A stretch of DNA of 64,000 nucleotides from Bdellovibrio sp. KM01 (lineage in GTDB: Bacteria > Bdellovibrionota > Bdellovibrionia > Bdellovibrionales > Bdellovibrionaceae), in NCBI RefSeq assembly GCF_013752535.1, contig NZ_CP058348.1, positions 3,844,001-3,908,000 of the forward strand, in the 5' to 3' direction. A program made the position numbers and the translations under genes. Every line of letters starts with the position of its first letter. The stretch's first letter is position 1. Positions 18,253-27,446 of the stretch are shown here, in pieces. The notes under the pieces are model-generated. The model was not told the origin of the DNA. It saw only the letters and a program-made list of their open reading frames with translations, and ran no database searches.

Positions 18253-19020
18253 TTATAAGACAGGGTCAAGCGCCGTCAGTGGACCCTGCAGAAGACCGCG
18301 TACAAACTGACGTACTCTTGGATCACTATGGTTCTCGGTCTCCTTGGGAGATCCGGTGATAATAACTTCTTGATCAACAACCATAGCGATACGATCCGCC
18401 ATCTGATAGGCACGATTCATATCGTTCGTGATTGCCACAACCGTCGAGTTATTTTGCTGCTGCAAAGTCTTAATCAGCGAGATAATTTTTTTGGACGTGA
18501 TCGGATCAAGGCCAGCCGTGGGATCATCGTAAAAAATAATTTTTGGATCCAGAGCCAATGCCCGCGCGATTCCCAGGCGTTTTTGCATGCCCCCGCTGAT
18601 CTCGTCGGGATACAAATCTCGTGCGTGCGGAATTCCCACTGCATCCAAAAAGCTCTCAGCTTTCTTTGTTATTTCCCACTCTGTCAGTTGCGTGGTCTCT
18701 CGCAGCGGAAAACAGATATTTTCAAGACAGGTCAAAGAATCGAAAAGGGCATTTTTCTGAAACAAAATTCCCATTTTTTTAAGCAGTGGCAAACGCTCTT
18801 TGCTGCCTAGTGTTAACCATTCGTTTTGTTCAAGAAAAACTCTGCCATCTTGAGGGGTTACGAGGCCTGATAAAGTTTTAAGTAGAGTCGTCTTGCCTTG
18901 GCCACTGGGGCCGACAATCACAAAAGCTTCACCGGACTTTATATCCAGATTTACAGAGCGCAAAACGACCTGTGAGTCAAAAGTCACAGTCACGTTTTCA
19001 AGACGTAGTGCACTCGTCAT
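18253..19020 (-). CDS. MlaF-like ABC ATPase with degenerate Walker B and H-loop
   Basis: A 255-residue nucleotide-binding subunit and first gene of the operon. Walker A GPSGQGKT is at 37-44, Q-loop Gln88, and a canonical signature ISGGMQ at 141-146. However, Walker B reads IIFYDDP, with Asp166 in place of the catalytic Glu, and the H-loop reads AITNDM, with Asn199 in place of the switch His. It should bind but hardly hydrolyse ATP in its own site. These changes complement the altered signature of the neighbouring ATPase. The codons (GAT GAT; AAC) are unambiguous in the sequence. Confidence 0.93.
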   Translation of the reverse strand: MTSALRLENVTVTFDSQVVLRSVNLDIKSGEAFVIVGPSGQGKTTLLKTLSGLVTPQDGRVFLEQNEWLTLGSKERLPLLKKMGILFQKNALFDSLTCLENICFPLRETTQLTEWEITKKAESFLDAVGIPHARDLYPDEISGGMQKRLGIARALALDPKIIFYDDPTAGLDPITSKKIISLIKTLQQQNNSTVVAITNDMNRAYQMADRIAMVVDQEVIITGSPKETENHSDPRVRQFVRGLLQGPLTALDPVL

Positions 19021-19130
19021 TCTGGCCCACCTTCCATCAGTCCTGCGCCCAGCGGTAATCCTTGTTTCTGTCTATGATTTGATATTGAATGGGTCATCAA
19101 ACGCAAGTCTAAATTTCGGGAGTTAAATAA

Positions 19131-20294
19131 ATGAATATTCATGAGTATCAGGCTAAAGAAGTCTTGAGAAAGTTCGGAGTAGCAACGCTTAAAGGTAAGC
19201 TTGCTCACTCTCCAGAAGAAGCAGTTGCTGCTGCTAAAGAAATCGGTGGATCAGTTTGGGTTGTAAAAGCTCAAATTCACGCTGGTGGCCGTGGTAAAGG
19301 TGGCGGTGTTAAAGTTGCTAAGTCTTTGGACGAAGTTGCAGACTACACTAAGAAGATGATCGGCATGACTTTGGTGACTCACCAAACAGGCCCTGAAGGT
19401 AAAGTTGTTCAAAAAGTTTTCATCGAACAAGGTTGCAACATCGCTAAAGAATACTACGTTGCTTGCTTGATCGACCGTGCGACGGGAAGAGCTGCAATGA
19501 TGGCTTCTTCTGAAGGTGGTATGGATATCGAGGAAGTTGCTGAGCACAATCCAAACGCGATCAAAAAAGTAGATATCGATCCAACTGTTGGTTTGATGCC
19601 TTTCCAAGCTCGCGAATTGGCTTTCCAAATCGGAATGGCTCCAGAAATCGTTAATAAAGCTGTGAAATTCTTTGCTGGTCTTTACAACGCTTTCATCGCG
19701 ACTGATTGCTCTATCGCAGAGATCAATCCTTTAGTTGTAACTAAAGAGGGCGATGTTCTTTGCCTGGACGCTAAAATGAACTTCGATTCGAACTCATTGT
19801 TCAGACATCCAGATATCGTTGAAATGCGTGATCTTAACGAGGAAGAACCTTCTGAAATTGAAGCTTCTAAGTTCGATCTAGCGTTCATCAAACTTGATGG
19901 TAACATCGGTTGCTTGGTGAACGGTGCGGGTCTTGCGATGGCGACTCTAGACATCATCAAGTTGCACGGTGCTGAGCCTGCAAACTTCTTGGACGTTGGC
20001 GGCGGCGCTAACAAAGAGAAAGTAACGGAAGCGTTCAAAATCATCCTTAAAGATAAAAACGTTAAAGGCATCCTGGTTAACATCTTCGGTGGTATCATGA
20101 AATGTGACATCATCGCTGAGGGTGTGATCGCTGCTTCTAAAGAACTTGGTTTGAAAGTTCCATTGGTTGTACGTCTTGAAGGTACGAACGTAGAACTTGG
20201 TAAAAAAATGTTGAAGGAGTCTGGCTTGAACATCACTCCAGCAGACAATTTGACTGATGCAGCTAAGAAAATCGTTGCTGCGATTAAAGGATAA
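19131..20294 (+). CDS. sucC: Succinyl-CoA synthetase beta subunit (ADP/GDP-forming)
   Basis: SucC carries the ATP-grasp domain of succinyl-CoA synthetase, the substrate-level phosphorylation step of the TCA cycle. The 387-residue length is normal. It has [33 protein letters not shown] for nucleotide binding, AEINPLVVT, and the power-helix and CoA-ligase region [14 protein letters not shown], with [13 protein letters not shown]. It lies six bases upstream of sucD and is transcribed divergently from the mla operon across about 110 bases. Confidence 0.97.
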   Translation: MNIHEYQAKEVLRKFGVATLKGKLAHSPEEAVAAAKEIGGSVWVVKAQIHAGGRGKGGGVKVAKSLDEVADYTKKMIGMTLVTHQTGPEGKVVQKVFIEQGCNIAKEYYVACLIDRATGRAAMMASSEGGMDIEEVAEHNPNAIKKVDIDPTVGLMPFQARELAFQIGMAPEIVNKAVKFFAGLYNAFIATDCSIAEINPLVVTKEGDVLCLDAKMNFDSNSLFRHPDIVEMRDLNEEEPSEIEASKFDLAFIKLDGNIGCLVNGAGLAMATLDIIKLHGAEPANFLDVGGGANKEKVTEAFKIILKDKNVKGILVNIFGGIMKCDIIAEGVIAASKELGLKVPLVVRLEGTNVELGKKMLKESGLNITPADNLTDAAKKIVAAIKG

Positions 20295-20300
20295 GCGAAC

Positions 20301-21173
20301 ATGGCAATTCTTATTAATAAAAACACAAAAGTAATCTGCCAAGGTTTCACTGGTGCTCAAGGTACTTTCCACTCTGAGCAAGCATTGGCATACGGAACTA
20401 AAATGGTTGGTGGCGTGACTCCGGGTAAAGGCGGCACGACTCATATCGGTCTTCCAGTGTTCAACACTGTGAAAGAAGCTAAAGCAGCTACAGGTTGCAA
20501 CGCTTCTGTGATCTTCGTTCCACCTCCATTTGCTGCTGACTCTATCATGGAAGCTGTTGATGCTGATTTGGATCTTGTGATCTGCATCACTGAAGGCATT
20601 CCAGTTCTTGATATGGTTAAAGTAAAAGAATACATGAAGGGTAAACGCACTCGTTTGATTGGTCCAAACTGCCCAGGCGTTATCACTCCAGGCGAATGTA
20701 AAATCGGTATCATGCCAGGACACATCCACAAACAAGGTCGTATCGGCGTTCTTTCACGTTCTGGTACATTAACTTACGAAGCTGTTGGTCAATTGACTGC
20801 ACTTGGTATCGGTCAATCTACTTGTGTAGGTATCGGTGGTGACCCGGTGAACGGTACGAACTTCATCGACGTTTTGAAATTGTTCAATGAGGATCCAGAC
20901 ACTGACGGTGTAATCATGATCGGTGAAATCGGTGGTACTGCTGAAGAAGAAGCAGCTGAATACATCAAAGCTCACTTCAAAAAACCTGTGACTGCGTTCA
21001 TCGCTGGTGCTGCGGCTCCTGCTGGTAAACGTATGGGCCATGCTGGTGCGATCATCAGCGGTGGTAAAGGGACTGCTGAAGCGAAGTTTAAAGCGCTTGA
21101 AGCTGCTGGTTGCAAAATCTCTCGCTCCCCTGCTGACATGGGAACGACAATGCAATCTATGCTTAAAAAATAG
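20301..21173 (+). CDS. sucD: Succinyl-CoA synthetase alpha subunit
   Basis: SucD binds CoA and carries the histidine that is phosphorylated during catalysis: His247 in [13 protein letters not shown]. The N-terminal CoA-binding Rossmann part contains [16 protein letters not shown] and [38 protein letters not shown] follows. At 290 residues it is complete. It forms an operon with sucC and is followed by a strong terminator. Confidence 0.97.
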   Translation: MAILINKNTKVICQGFTGAQGTFHSEQALAYGTKMVGGVTPGKGGTTHIGLPVFNTVKEAKAATGCNASVIFVPPPFAADSIMEAVDADLDLVICITEGIPVLDMVKVKEYMKGKRTRLIGPNCPGVITPGECKIGIMPGHIHKQGRIGVLSRSGTLTYEAVGQLTALGIGQSTCVGIGGDPVNGTNFIDVLKLFNEDPDTDGVIMIGEIGGTAEEEAAEYIKAHFKKPVTAFIAGAAAPAGKRMGHAGAIISGGKGTAEAKFKALEAAGCKISRSPADMGTTMQSMLKK

Positions 21174-21199
21174 TTCTACACTCCAGCACATCTGGAAAC

Positions 21200-21232
21200 C
21201 AAAACCCACGGTGACGAATCGTGGGTTTTTTT
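21200..21232 (+). terminator. Terminator of sucCD
   Basis: Stem CCCACG / CGTGGG extended by A-T pairs, nine-base loop, then seven T in a row. Confidence 0.9.
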
Positions 21233-21260
21233 ATGCTCGGATCAAGTGGTTGGTTTGATT

Positions 21261-22136
21261 TTAAAGCCTGTACAAAGGATCCGACTTATACGTCGAAAAC
21301 GGATCAAATTCCTGCTGGCGAAGCTTTTTGCGCTTGTTGTATTTCTGCCAACGCTCGGCTGCGGCAAATAGATCGTAATCCAGTCCACCTGTTAAAAGCT
21401 GATCTTGTAAGTTCGTAGGAATAGCTTGTTCTCCGGTGGTGCGAGTAAACTTTAGAACGGGTTTTGCGAAGGCCGTTTGCTTCTTGGTATTATCCCCATA
21501 CTTCTCATACAAAAAACTAAAGTGTGCTTGAAAAATCTGACTTTTACCCGTGGGATTCCATTTCGTTTTATCAAAAGATTCCCTCAAACCCTTGATCAAT
21601 GCCCTTAAAGCATGAACCTTCAAAATGGCATCATCCGCTGTAACTTTTAAACCGCTCTGGACGAAATGTCCCTTTTGATCAACTTCAAATTCTACATAGA
21701 CATTTCCGAAATGCCCGTACTGCGCCAAAAGTGAGTCAAACAATAGCTGTTCATCGATTTTTTTAAAGACCTGTTGAAAGTAAGACCATTGATTGCCGTC
21801 AGAAATAAAACCTTCGGCATCACCAATGTAGTTCGCGTGATCTTTATAGTCTGCGACCGGTCTTTCAATTTCGTTTGTATTCTTGGCGTTTGAATCAGCC
21901 ACATAGCCGGAACCAAAAAGATTTAAATTCGAACCTTTGATTTTTGCAGCGGTACCAGATTTTCTTGCGGAGTTGGGCGCGGAGCCCGCAAAGTCGAGTT
22001 TCTGTTTTGTGGATGGGGTTTGTATCTCAAACTGAATCACTTCCTTTTTTGGAAGCTCGTTATTGAAAGAAGCAAAGAAAAATGCCGCCCCCAAAAGACC
22101 ATGAATACCCAATGAAAGTAGAAAGTTTAATTTCAT
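21261..22136 (-). CDS. TonB-like periplasm-spanning protein
   Basis: A 291-residue protein starting MKLNFLLSLGIHGLLGAAFFF, a TonB-type N-terminal anchor with a His in the membrane segment. Next come a 70-residue variable linker and, around 130-220, a region resembling the TonB/TolA C-terminal fold (GNVYVEFEVDQKGHFVQSGLKV, then a helix and KWNPTGKSQIFQAHFSFLYEKYG). The last 70 residues are basic. I chose the ATG at 22136; a 37-residue upstream extension lacks a ribosome-binding site and would remove the divergent promoter space. No exbBD is adjacent. The function is not proven. Confidence 0.6.
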   Translation of the reverse strand: MKLNFLLSLGIHGLLGAAFFFASFNNELPKKEVIQFEIQTPSTKQKLDFAGSAPNSARKSGTAAKIKGSNLNLFGSGYVADSNAKNTNEIERPVADYKDHANYIGDAEGFISDGNQWSYFQQVFKKIDEQLLFDSLLAQYGHFGNVYVEFEVDQKGHFVQSGLKVTADDAILKVHALRALIKGLRESFDKTKWNPTGKSQIFQAHFSFLYEKYGDNTKKQTAFAKPVLKFTRTTGEQAIPTNLQDQLLTGGLDYDLFAAAERWQKYNKRKKLRQQEFDPFSTYKSDPLYRL

Positions 22137-22237
22137 GCGCCCTAGATTATGGTCGAGATTTATTCTTGTAAACAATAATCCCCCAAGAATGATCCCTAAG
22201 TGTTTAATTTTGTTATTCTTTGTGCCGATAGAAAAGC

Positions 22238-23515
22238 ATGCGGACACTTATTGTTTTTCTAGTATTTGTTTTAAATTCTATGGCTTTAGCAGCTTCGACG
22301 ACATGTGTGAACGCCGAAAAAACATTGCGCGAAATGAACGCTGAAATTTTCGGAGAAAAATCGTTGCACATCGACATGACCGACAAGGTGAAACAGGCCA
22401 TGGAACTGGTGAAGAACTGCAAAGTAAGCTTAAGAAAAATTGGCGTACCCGACACGATTTACGCCGATGCTCTTGAGAACAATCGACGTGACGAAATCAT
22501 CCGACGAAAATTCATCCTTGCGCTTTATGCGACAAGTGGAAGAATCGACAGCCAACTGCAGTCTTTTAAGAAGTACATGCTTGGAACAAAAGATATCAAT
22601 CCCGAAAAAACTGAAAAGTTTTTGACTGAAATGAAATCTAAGGCTGACCAATCTTTCGCTGCGGAATCTAAATCCTGCACGGCCATTGATCTGCGAAGCA
22701 AAACCGGGCCGGTACGCAACCAAGGCACCGATGGCTGGTGCTACGCTTTTACAGTTGCAAATATGGTCTCGTGGAAGTCCGGAAAAGAAATCTCCGCGGC
22801 CGGCGTGGCTTTTGGTTATACCGACAATGGCTACCATGATCTATATCGCATGATCGGAATGACTCAAGATCAAATCACAAATCAGGGATTTACTACTGCA
22901 GCCTTCCGCGCATCAAAACACGGTGGATTCTGCCTGGAAAGCGAATTACCAAGTGAAGGTTTTAACGGTATCAACACGAATGTACCGCTCGCTTTCTTAG
23001 ACAAACTGGGCAAGAAGGCCGTGGGCGGAAAAATTTCCGAAGATGAGTTTATCAAAGTCGCTAAGACAATGTTTCCGAATTTAAGCAAAGAGCAATTCTC
23101 TGAGATTATTAGAAAATCCAGCAAGTCGACATACTTTAATACTCTGGTAAGAAAAAGCTGCGAACACCGTGTAAGTGCTGACGGCATGGAGATGTCCTTC
23201 TTTACCAATTTTGACTCTGAAAAGTTTGGCAAACAGATTGAGAAACATCTGGAGCAAGGCACACCCGTTGAAGTTGGCTACAATGCAGATTTCTTTGCTC
23301 ATCCTTACAGCCCTTCCGGCAACGCCTATCACTCAAGCTTGCTGGTCGGCCGCAGAATGAATCCGAAAACAGGTCAGTGTGAGTATCTATTAAAAAATAC
23401 CTATGGCACCACTTGGAAACCAGAGTCTGCAGAATTTGATTCAGCAGATGGATATGCATGGGTTCCAAAGTCCCGTATGATTGAAGCAACAAGGAACGCA
23501 AGCTATGTTAAATAA
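22238..23515 (+). CDS. Secreted papain-like (C1-type) cysteine protease
   Basis: A 425-residue exported protein with a signal peptide ending at LAAS. The first 145 residues are helical and may be a pro-region. The papain core then appears: Gln162 and Cys168 in GPVRNQGTDGWCYAF, His365 in AYHSSLLVGR, and Asn387 in LLKNTYGTTW, in the order and contexts of C1 peptidases (compare NQGxCGSCWAF and KNSWG). The spacing between Cys and His is long because of a helical insertion around 255-315. It probably degrades proteins outside the inner membrane. The next gene overlaps its stop. Confidence 0.82.
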   Translation: MRTLIVFLVFVLNSMALAASTTCVNAEKTLREMNAEIFGEKSLHIDMTDKVKQAMELVKNCKVSLRKIGVPDTIYADALENNRRDEIIRRKFILALYATSGRIDSQLQSFKKYMLGTKDINPEKTEKFLTEMKSKADQSFAAESKSCTAIDLRSKTGPVRNQGTDGWCYAFTVANMVSWKSGKEISAAGVAFGYTDNGYHDLYRMIGMTQDQITNQGFTTAAFRASKHGGFCLESELPSEGFNGINTNVPLAFLDKLGKKAVGGKISEDEFIKVAKTMFPNLSKEQFSEIIRKSSKSTYFNTLVRKSCEHRVSADGMEMSFFTNFDSEKFGKQIEKHLEQGTPVEVGYNADFFAHPYSPSGNAYHSSLLVGRRMNPKTGQCEYLLKNTYGTTWKPESAEFDSADGYAWVPKSRMIEATRNASYVK

Positions 23516-24170
23516 GATCATTCTATTAACTTTATTTTCCATTTCGACTGCTCACGCTGTTGATCAGGTCAAAACTTATGGCTTTGGTGAAACCTCTGCG
23601 GAGCTGGTCGCTGATGGCTACAAGTCTGTCATAAAATCAAACGGCAATGAGATTTATGAAAAACGTGGCAACGGCACGTTGTATAAGATCGTTTCTAAAA
23701 AAAACGAGTATGTCACTCGCGTGTATGGCGATAGCACCGGAAAGTATCTTCAGTACACTAAGCTTGATAATAAAGGAAAGGTGCTGGGGCAGGCTCAATG
23801 TAAATTTAGAAAAGCTGTGATGGCCACTTCATGTGACGTGCAAACGGCGGCAATTTGTAAAGAGCTTATCAACAAAGTCGAATCCGGTGGATTTGATATC
23901 GATCTAAAAAAGATAAAAGAGTGTGCGGAAATTTCTGGAAAAGTAAATTATCGTCACGAGGGAACTGACGAGTTTTTTGTGGAAGCAAAAAAACAACTGG
24001 AATTGACAAACATGGGTGCACTTCCCAACGTTGTGAAAAGCACACCAAGCTCCCTACAAACTCTGTTAAAAGATTACAACGCTTGTAAAGCGGTAGAGTC
24101 TGAACTTTCTGACGATACTGAGTTTTCAGCTGCTAAATCAGCAACCGAAAACGCCAAGGGTACTCGCTAG
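23505..24170 (+). CDS. Exported protein of unknown function, coupled to the papain-like protease
   Basis: A 221-residue exported protein from the ATG at 23505, which overlaps the last codons of the protease gene, so translation is coupled. The signal peptide is MLNKIILLTLFSISTAHA. The mature part has a beta-rich first half (YGFGETSAELVADGYKSVIK, YEKRGNGTLYKIVSKKNEY) and a helical second half with three cysteines around CKFRKAVMATSCDV and AAICKEL. It is not recognised. Coupling suggests a partner, inhibitor or substrate-recognition role for the protease, which is inference. Confidence 0.7.
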   Translation: MLNKIILLTLFSISTAHAVDQVKTYGFGETSAELVADGYKSVIKSNGNEIYEKRGNGTLYKIVSKKNEYVTRVYGDSTGKYLQYTKLDNKGKVLGQAQCKFRKAVMATSCDVQTAAICKELINKVESGGFDIDLKKIKECAEISGKVNYRHEGTDEFFVEAKKQLELTNMGALPNVVKSTPSSLQTLLKDYNACKAVESELSDDTEFSAAKSATENAKGTR

Positions 24171-24172
24171 GA

Positions 24173-24595
24173 TTACTGACAAACCAAACCTGGTTCATTG
24201 CCTTCACTGCGAAAATCAAAGTAACGGCGTTGATCCAGGTCATTCACGAACAATTGACCTGTGTATTTTCCTGTCGCCTTGCCATTCGCAATCTGTGGAT
24301 AAAGTTGCAGATAAACTCCGCCTTGAGTAGCGTCGCCACGCATATTCAAATCACCACTGCCTTGAATTGGAGTTAGCACGATATCTATTTTATAAAGATT
24401 GTTAGAACGATCTTCTTTCACAGTCAGGTGCGCATTGATCGTGCTGAAACCAACCCATGGGCTTTGTGGATCAACGGAACGATCCGTTTGAATACGAACT
24501 AGATCGCCTGTGATCGTGGTGCAGTTCAATTGTGTAAAAGACGCCACTGCAAATACTGGCAACTGGATCAAAACGGCTAGAATCAATGATTTCAT
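24173..24595 (-). CDS. Small exported protein of unknown function
   Basis: A 140-residue protein with signal peptide MKSLILAVLIQLPVFAVASF and two cysteines in the mature form (LNCTTI near the start, LVCQ at the end) that could pair. Secondary structure looks mostly beta. It resembles many small periplasmic proteins of this lineage but no family is recognised. It is convergent with the protease partner gene, with only two bases between the stops. Confidence 0.65.
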   Translation of the reverse strand: MKSLILAVLIQLPVFAVASFTQLNCTTITGDLVRIQTDRSVDPQSPWVGFSTINAHLTVKEDRSNNLYKIDIVLTPIQGSGDLNMRGDATQGGVYLQLYPQIANGKATGKYTGQLFVNDLDQRRYFDFRSEGNEPGLVCQ

Positions 24596-24760
24596 GGACT
24601 ACCTCTTATTTGAGGACCCGTTTAACCCCTCCTTTGCCACGAGGCAAGCGAGGAATTCCAATTAATAACTGATTGAAAACAGATCCTGCTTTCTAGACGA
24701 AGCCTCCAAAGCTGATATATTCTTTTACAAGAGCGAAAACTTCCCATCCCAGGATATCTT

Positions 24761-24919
24761 GTGCTTAAGGATGTTAAACAGACCTATAAAGAAGGCGGCT
24801 TTCGGGCCCTCCGTAAAAAGTACGGTTGGAAGATGTTTGCAGTTATCGTTAGCTATTACCTGGTTCGCGATATCACGCTGTATGTCGTGATCCCCTATTT
24901 CGTCATAAAATCGTTCTGA
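24761..24919 (+). CDS. 52-residue membrane protein
   Basis: A short frame with GTG start and CAGGAT upstream. The product begins VLKDVKQTYKEGGFRALRKK, a basic amphipathic stretch, followed by a hydrophobic segment (KMFAVIVSYYLVRD, then ITLYVVIPYFVIKSF) to the end. The positive-then-hydrophobic layout and lack of rare codons support a real inner-membrane peptide. The rest of the 419-base interval between 24596 and 25014 shows nothing else convincing. Not recognised. Confidence 0.6.
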   Translation: MLKDVKQTYKEGGFRALRKKYGWKMFAVIVSYYLVRDITLYVVIPYFVIKSF

Positions 24920-25014
24920 ATTTGTGTCAAAATTCTCGACAGTTCACCCAGAAGAAATTTCCATTTCGCCATTAGTTTCCCTCTGAAAAACCCATTCTGC
25001 TATGATGCAATTCT

Positions 25015-25842
25015 ATGAAATCATGGGTCGTGCTATTTCCAATTTTACTCGCTGCATGTGGCGCCAAAGAGGCCGGCAGCATGGGACCTATTAACGGGAC
25101 TGCCGCGTATTATGATGGAGATTCTCGGCAGGAGGTAACCGATTCGGATCGCACATATCTAGTTGGTCAAGCGACCGCGATGATCTTTGACGGCACTCGC
25201 AAGAACTTTCCCTCCCTGAAAGATATGTATCCTCTGTGCGAGAATGAACGTTTTCAAGATCAGCGGGTCATCGGATTTTGTTCCGGTGTTTTAGTGGCTC
25301 CTAACAAAGTGCTGACAGCCGCTCACTGCATGCAGGAAGCTTCTCGCTGTGAAAAGGGCAAATTCGTCTTTGGCGCAACCGAGGGCGCCCAGAATCTTGC
25401 GATTTACAGCTGCAAAAAAGTTCTCTGGATTGATCACACACTGGATTATGCGGTGGTTGAGTTAGATCGAAATGTTGATGAGGTTATCCCTGCGCAGATT
25501 GCCACAACGCAGTCACTGAGTAACGGCGATACGGTTTTAAGCATGTCGTATCCCCTGGGACTTCCTTTAAAGCAAGATCTGGGAAAAATTCAAGATGCGG
25601 CACCAGATAAGAACTTTTTTAAAGTCGCAGTCGACACGTTTTCAGGTAGCTCTGGTTCCCCGCTTTTCAATCGCCAAGGCGAGGTTATCGGCATCCTAAG
25701 TCGTGGCGCTGAAGACATCCTTGAAGACGACATCTATCGCGTGCAAACCAAAGGAGGGTGCGTCAACTTCAATGGCTGCGAAAACGGCCAATGCAGAGGC
25801 GAAACCTTCCTCAAGACATCACTGATCAGCGACAAAATTTAA
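25015..25842 (+). CDS. Trypsin-like serine protease lipoprotein
   Basis: A 275-residue S1-type protease with a lipobox LAAC (Cys15), so it is a lipoprotein. The catalytic triad is visible: His104 in VLTAAHC, Asp144 in HTLDYAVVEL, and Ser213 in SGSSGSPLF. Several cysteines (76, 89, 105, 112, 133) could form disulfides, and a C-terminal cysteine-rich stretch CVNFNGCENGQC follows. It is one of several exported hydrolases in this region. It stands as a single gene, with an AT-rich stretch upstream. Confidence 0.88.
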   Translation: MKSWVVLFPILLAACGAKEAGSMGPINGTAAYYDGDSRQEVTDSDRTYLVGQATAMIFDGTRKNFPSLKDMYPLCENERFQDQRVIGFCSGVLVAPNKVLTAAHCMQEASRCEKGKFVFGATEGAQNLAIYSCKKVLWIDHTLDYAVVELDRNVDEVIPAQIATTQSLSNGDTVLSMSYPLGLPLKQDLGKIQDAAPDKNFFKVAVDTFSGSSGSPLFNRQGEVIGILSRGAEDILEDDIYRVQTKGGCVNFNGCENGQCRGETFLKTSLISDKI

Positions 25843-25914
25843 ACATGCCTTGACCATTTGCTCTCTGGATTTGATTCTTCAGATATCAACTTTTTCTGAT
25901 GAACCGAGAGCAAT

Positions 25915-27060
25915 ATGAATCCATCACAACGAATTGAATTTTCTAAAAACTGGCTTACACAAAATGTTTTTCCACTTTGGAGCGAAAAAGGAATCGATCG
26001 CAAAAACGGCGGCTTTGTTGAAAGCCTGACTTTTGAAGGCGAACCAATGGATCTGCCTCGTCGTGCGATGGTACAGTCTCGTCAGATTTATTCTTTCCTA
26101 ACAGGTTTACGAATGAAGACTGTTTCTAAAGAAGTTGCCTCCTTCGCAGTTCAACAGGGCGCCAAATACATGGTTGAAAAATTCTCGCAACCATCAGGCG
26201 CATTTATTTACTCTGTTAATCCAGATGGTACTCCGAAAAGTTTGAATCCTGATCTATACACTCAAGCTTTCGCTTTATTCGGCTTGGCACAAGCATATCG
26301 GCTGGATCCAAAACCCGAATACAAGTCGCGTGCAAAGGAACTGGTAAAGTATCTTTATCGTGAGCGCAGTGTGAAAGCTGGTGGCTTTACCGAGCTCGAT
26401 GAAAAGGGAACTGTTAGCTACAAATCAAATCCGCACATGCACATGTTTGAATCCGCGATCGCGTGGATGCAAATCGATAAAGATCCAGAGTGGTGGAAGC
26501 TGGGCGAGGAACTTGCCCAACTGGCGATCACGAAGTTCATCGACTCGCATACGGGAGTGCTGGGAGAATACTTCGACGAAAACTGGAATCACTTGCGTGA
26601 AAATGGTCGCTTTATCTACGAACCCGGCCATCAGTTCGAGTGGTCTTGGTTGTTTTCACTTTATCAAGAACTGACTGGAAAAGACTGCAAGGCCATTCGC
26701 CACAATCTATTCCTTTTGGCCGAGAAACATGGAACTGATCCCGTTCGTAAGATCGCCTATGATGAAATGTGGAGCGACTTCACTCCAAAATTGATTTCCT
26801 CACGTTTCTGGCCGCAATGCGAGCGCATCAAGGCGGCGGTTCGTTTAGGAACTGAAGTGCCTGCCAATGAAAAAGCTGCCTACCAAAAGGGCGCCGATGA
26901 CGGGATGGATACCCTGTTTAAGTTCTTTGAGACCCCGAAAAAGGGTATGTGGTACGACCAGCTTTCAGCTCAGGATACTTTTTCTGGAAATTCTTCCAAA
27001 TCCAGCTCTTTGTACCATATTATCAATGCCTTAGAGGAATACGTAAACTTGCGAAATTAG
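25915..27060 (+). CDS. N-acylglucosamine 2-epimerase (AGE) family sugar isomerase
   Basis: A 381-residue protein of the (alpha/alpha)6-barrel AGE superfamily, which includes N-acylglucosamine 2-epimerase, cellobiose 2-epimerase, mannose isomerase and YihS. Visible family features are NGGFVESLTFEG, RRAMVQSRQIYSF, NPHMHMFESAIAW, EPGHQFEWSWLF with the catalytic His/Glu area, and RFWPQCERIKAAV. The exact substrate cannot be told; the RxWPQxE segment is typical of mannose/glucose-type epimerases. No signal peptide is present, so it is cytoplasmic. Cells feeding on another bacterium could use it for amino-sugar or mannose salvage. Confidence 0.83.
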   Translation: MNPSQRIEFSKNWLTQNVFPLWSEKGIDRKNGGFVESLTFEGEPMDLPRRAMVQSRQIYSFLTGLRMKTVSKEVASFAVQQGAKYMVEKFSQPSGAFIYSVNPDGTPKSLNPDLYTQAFALFGLAQAYRLDPKPEYKSRAKELVKYLYRERSVKAGGFTELDEKGTVSYKSNPHMHMFESAIAWMQIDKDPEWWKLGEELAQLAITKFIDSHTGVLGEYFDENWNHLRENGRFIYEPGHQFEWSWLFSLYQELTGKDCKAIRHNLFLLAEKHGTDPVRKIAYDEMWSDFTPKLISSRFWPQCERIKAAVRLGTEVPANEKAAYQKGADDGMDTLFKFFETPKKGMWYDQLSAQDTFSGNSSKSSSLYHIINALEEYVNLRN

Positions 27061-27070
27061 GACGGAATGC

Positions 27071-27100
27071 TTGACAGCAGGGTCTCCCCAAGGCTAACAA
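27071..27100 (+). promoter_or_regulatory. Candidate sigma-70-type promoter
   Basis: A perfect -35 box TTGACA (27071-27076) and a weak -10 TAACAA (27095-27100) at an 18-base spacing, about 25 bases before the GTG of the next small gene. Only the -35 is strong. Confidence 0.4.
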
Positions 27101-27126
27101 GAGGACCTTAAAAAAGGGAGACCACT

Positions 27127-27432
27127 GTGAAGAAGCTTTTCGTCATGGCTTTGCTTTTGGCATCGTCGACAGCTCATGCAGGCGCCATCAAGGAAGTTGC
27201 TATCATGGCAATGGACGATGTCGAACAAACTTTGAATCTATTGAATCCTGATTTTCGCTATGTCGTTAAAGGCCAGGGTTTCGCTGAGGCCGATGATTCC
27301 ACAGGAACGGCAATTCAAACAGTGGTTGAGATCCGCAATTTGATCACTCTGCAAGTTCGCGAGTGGAATTGCACGACCCAGTTCCATAAAACACCAGAAT
27401 TTTTTGAAATCACATATACAGTTTGTAAATAA
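27127..27432 (+). CDS. Small exported protein of unknown function
   Basis: A 101-residue protein with signal peptide [20 protein letters not shown] and a mature part of about 80 residues that ends in two cysteines (EWNCTTQF and YTVCK) likely to form a disulfide. GTG start with GGGAG upstream. No family is recognised. It lies 14 bases before ndk but has its own candidate promoter. Confidence 0.7.
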   Translation: MKKLFVMALLLASSTAHAGAIKEVAIMAMDDVEQTLNLLNPDFRYVVKGQGFAEADDSTGTAIQTVVEIRNLITLQVREWNCTTQFHKTPEFFEITYTVCK

Positions 27433-27446
27433 CAAGGAGATATCTA

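Noticed and set aside
19947-20735. 262-codon minus-strand frame over sucC-sucD
   Set aside because: Antisense to clearly identified sucCD; amino-acid content (many His, Ser, Phe) is typical of a shadow frame.
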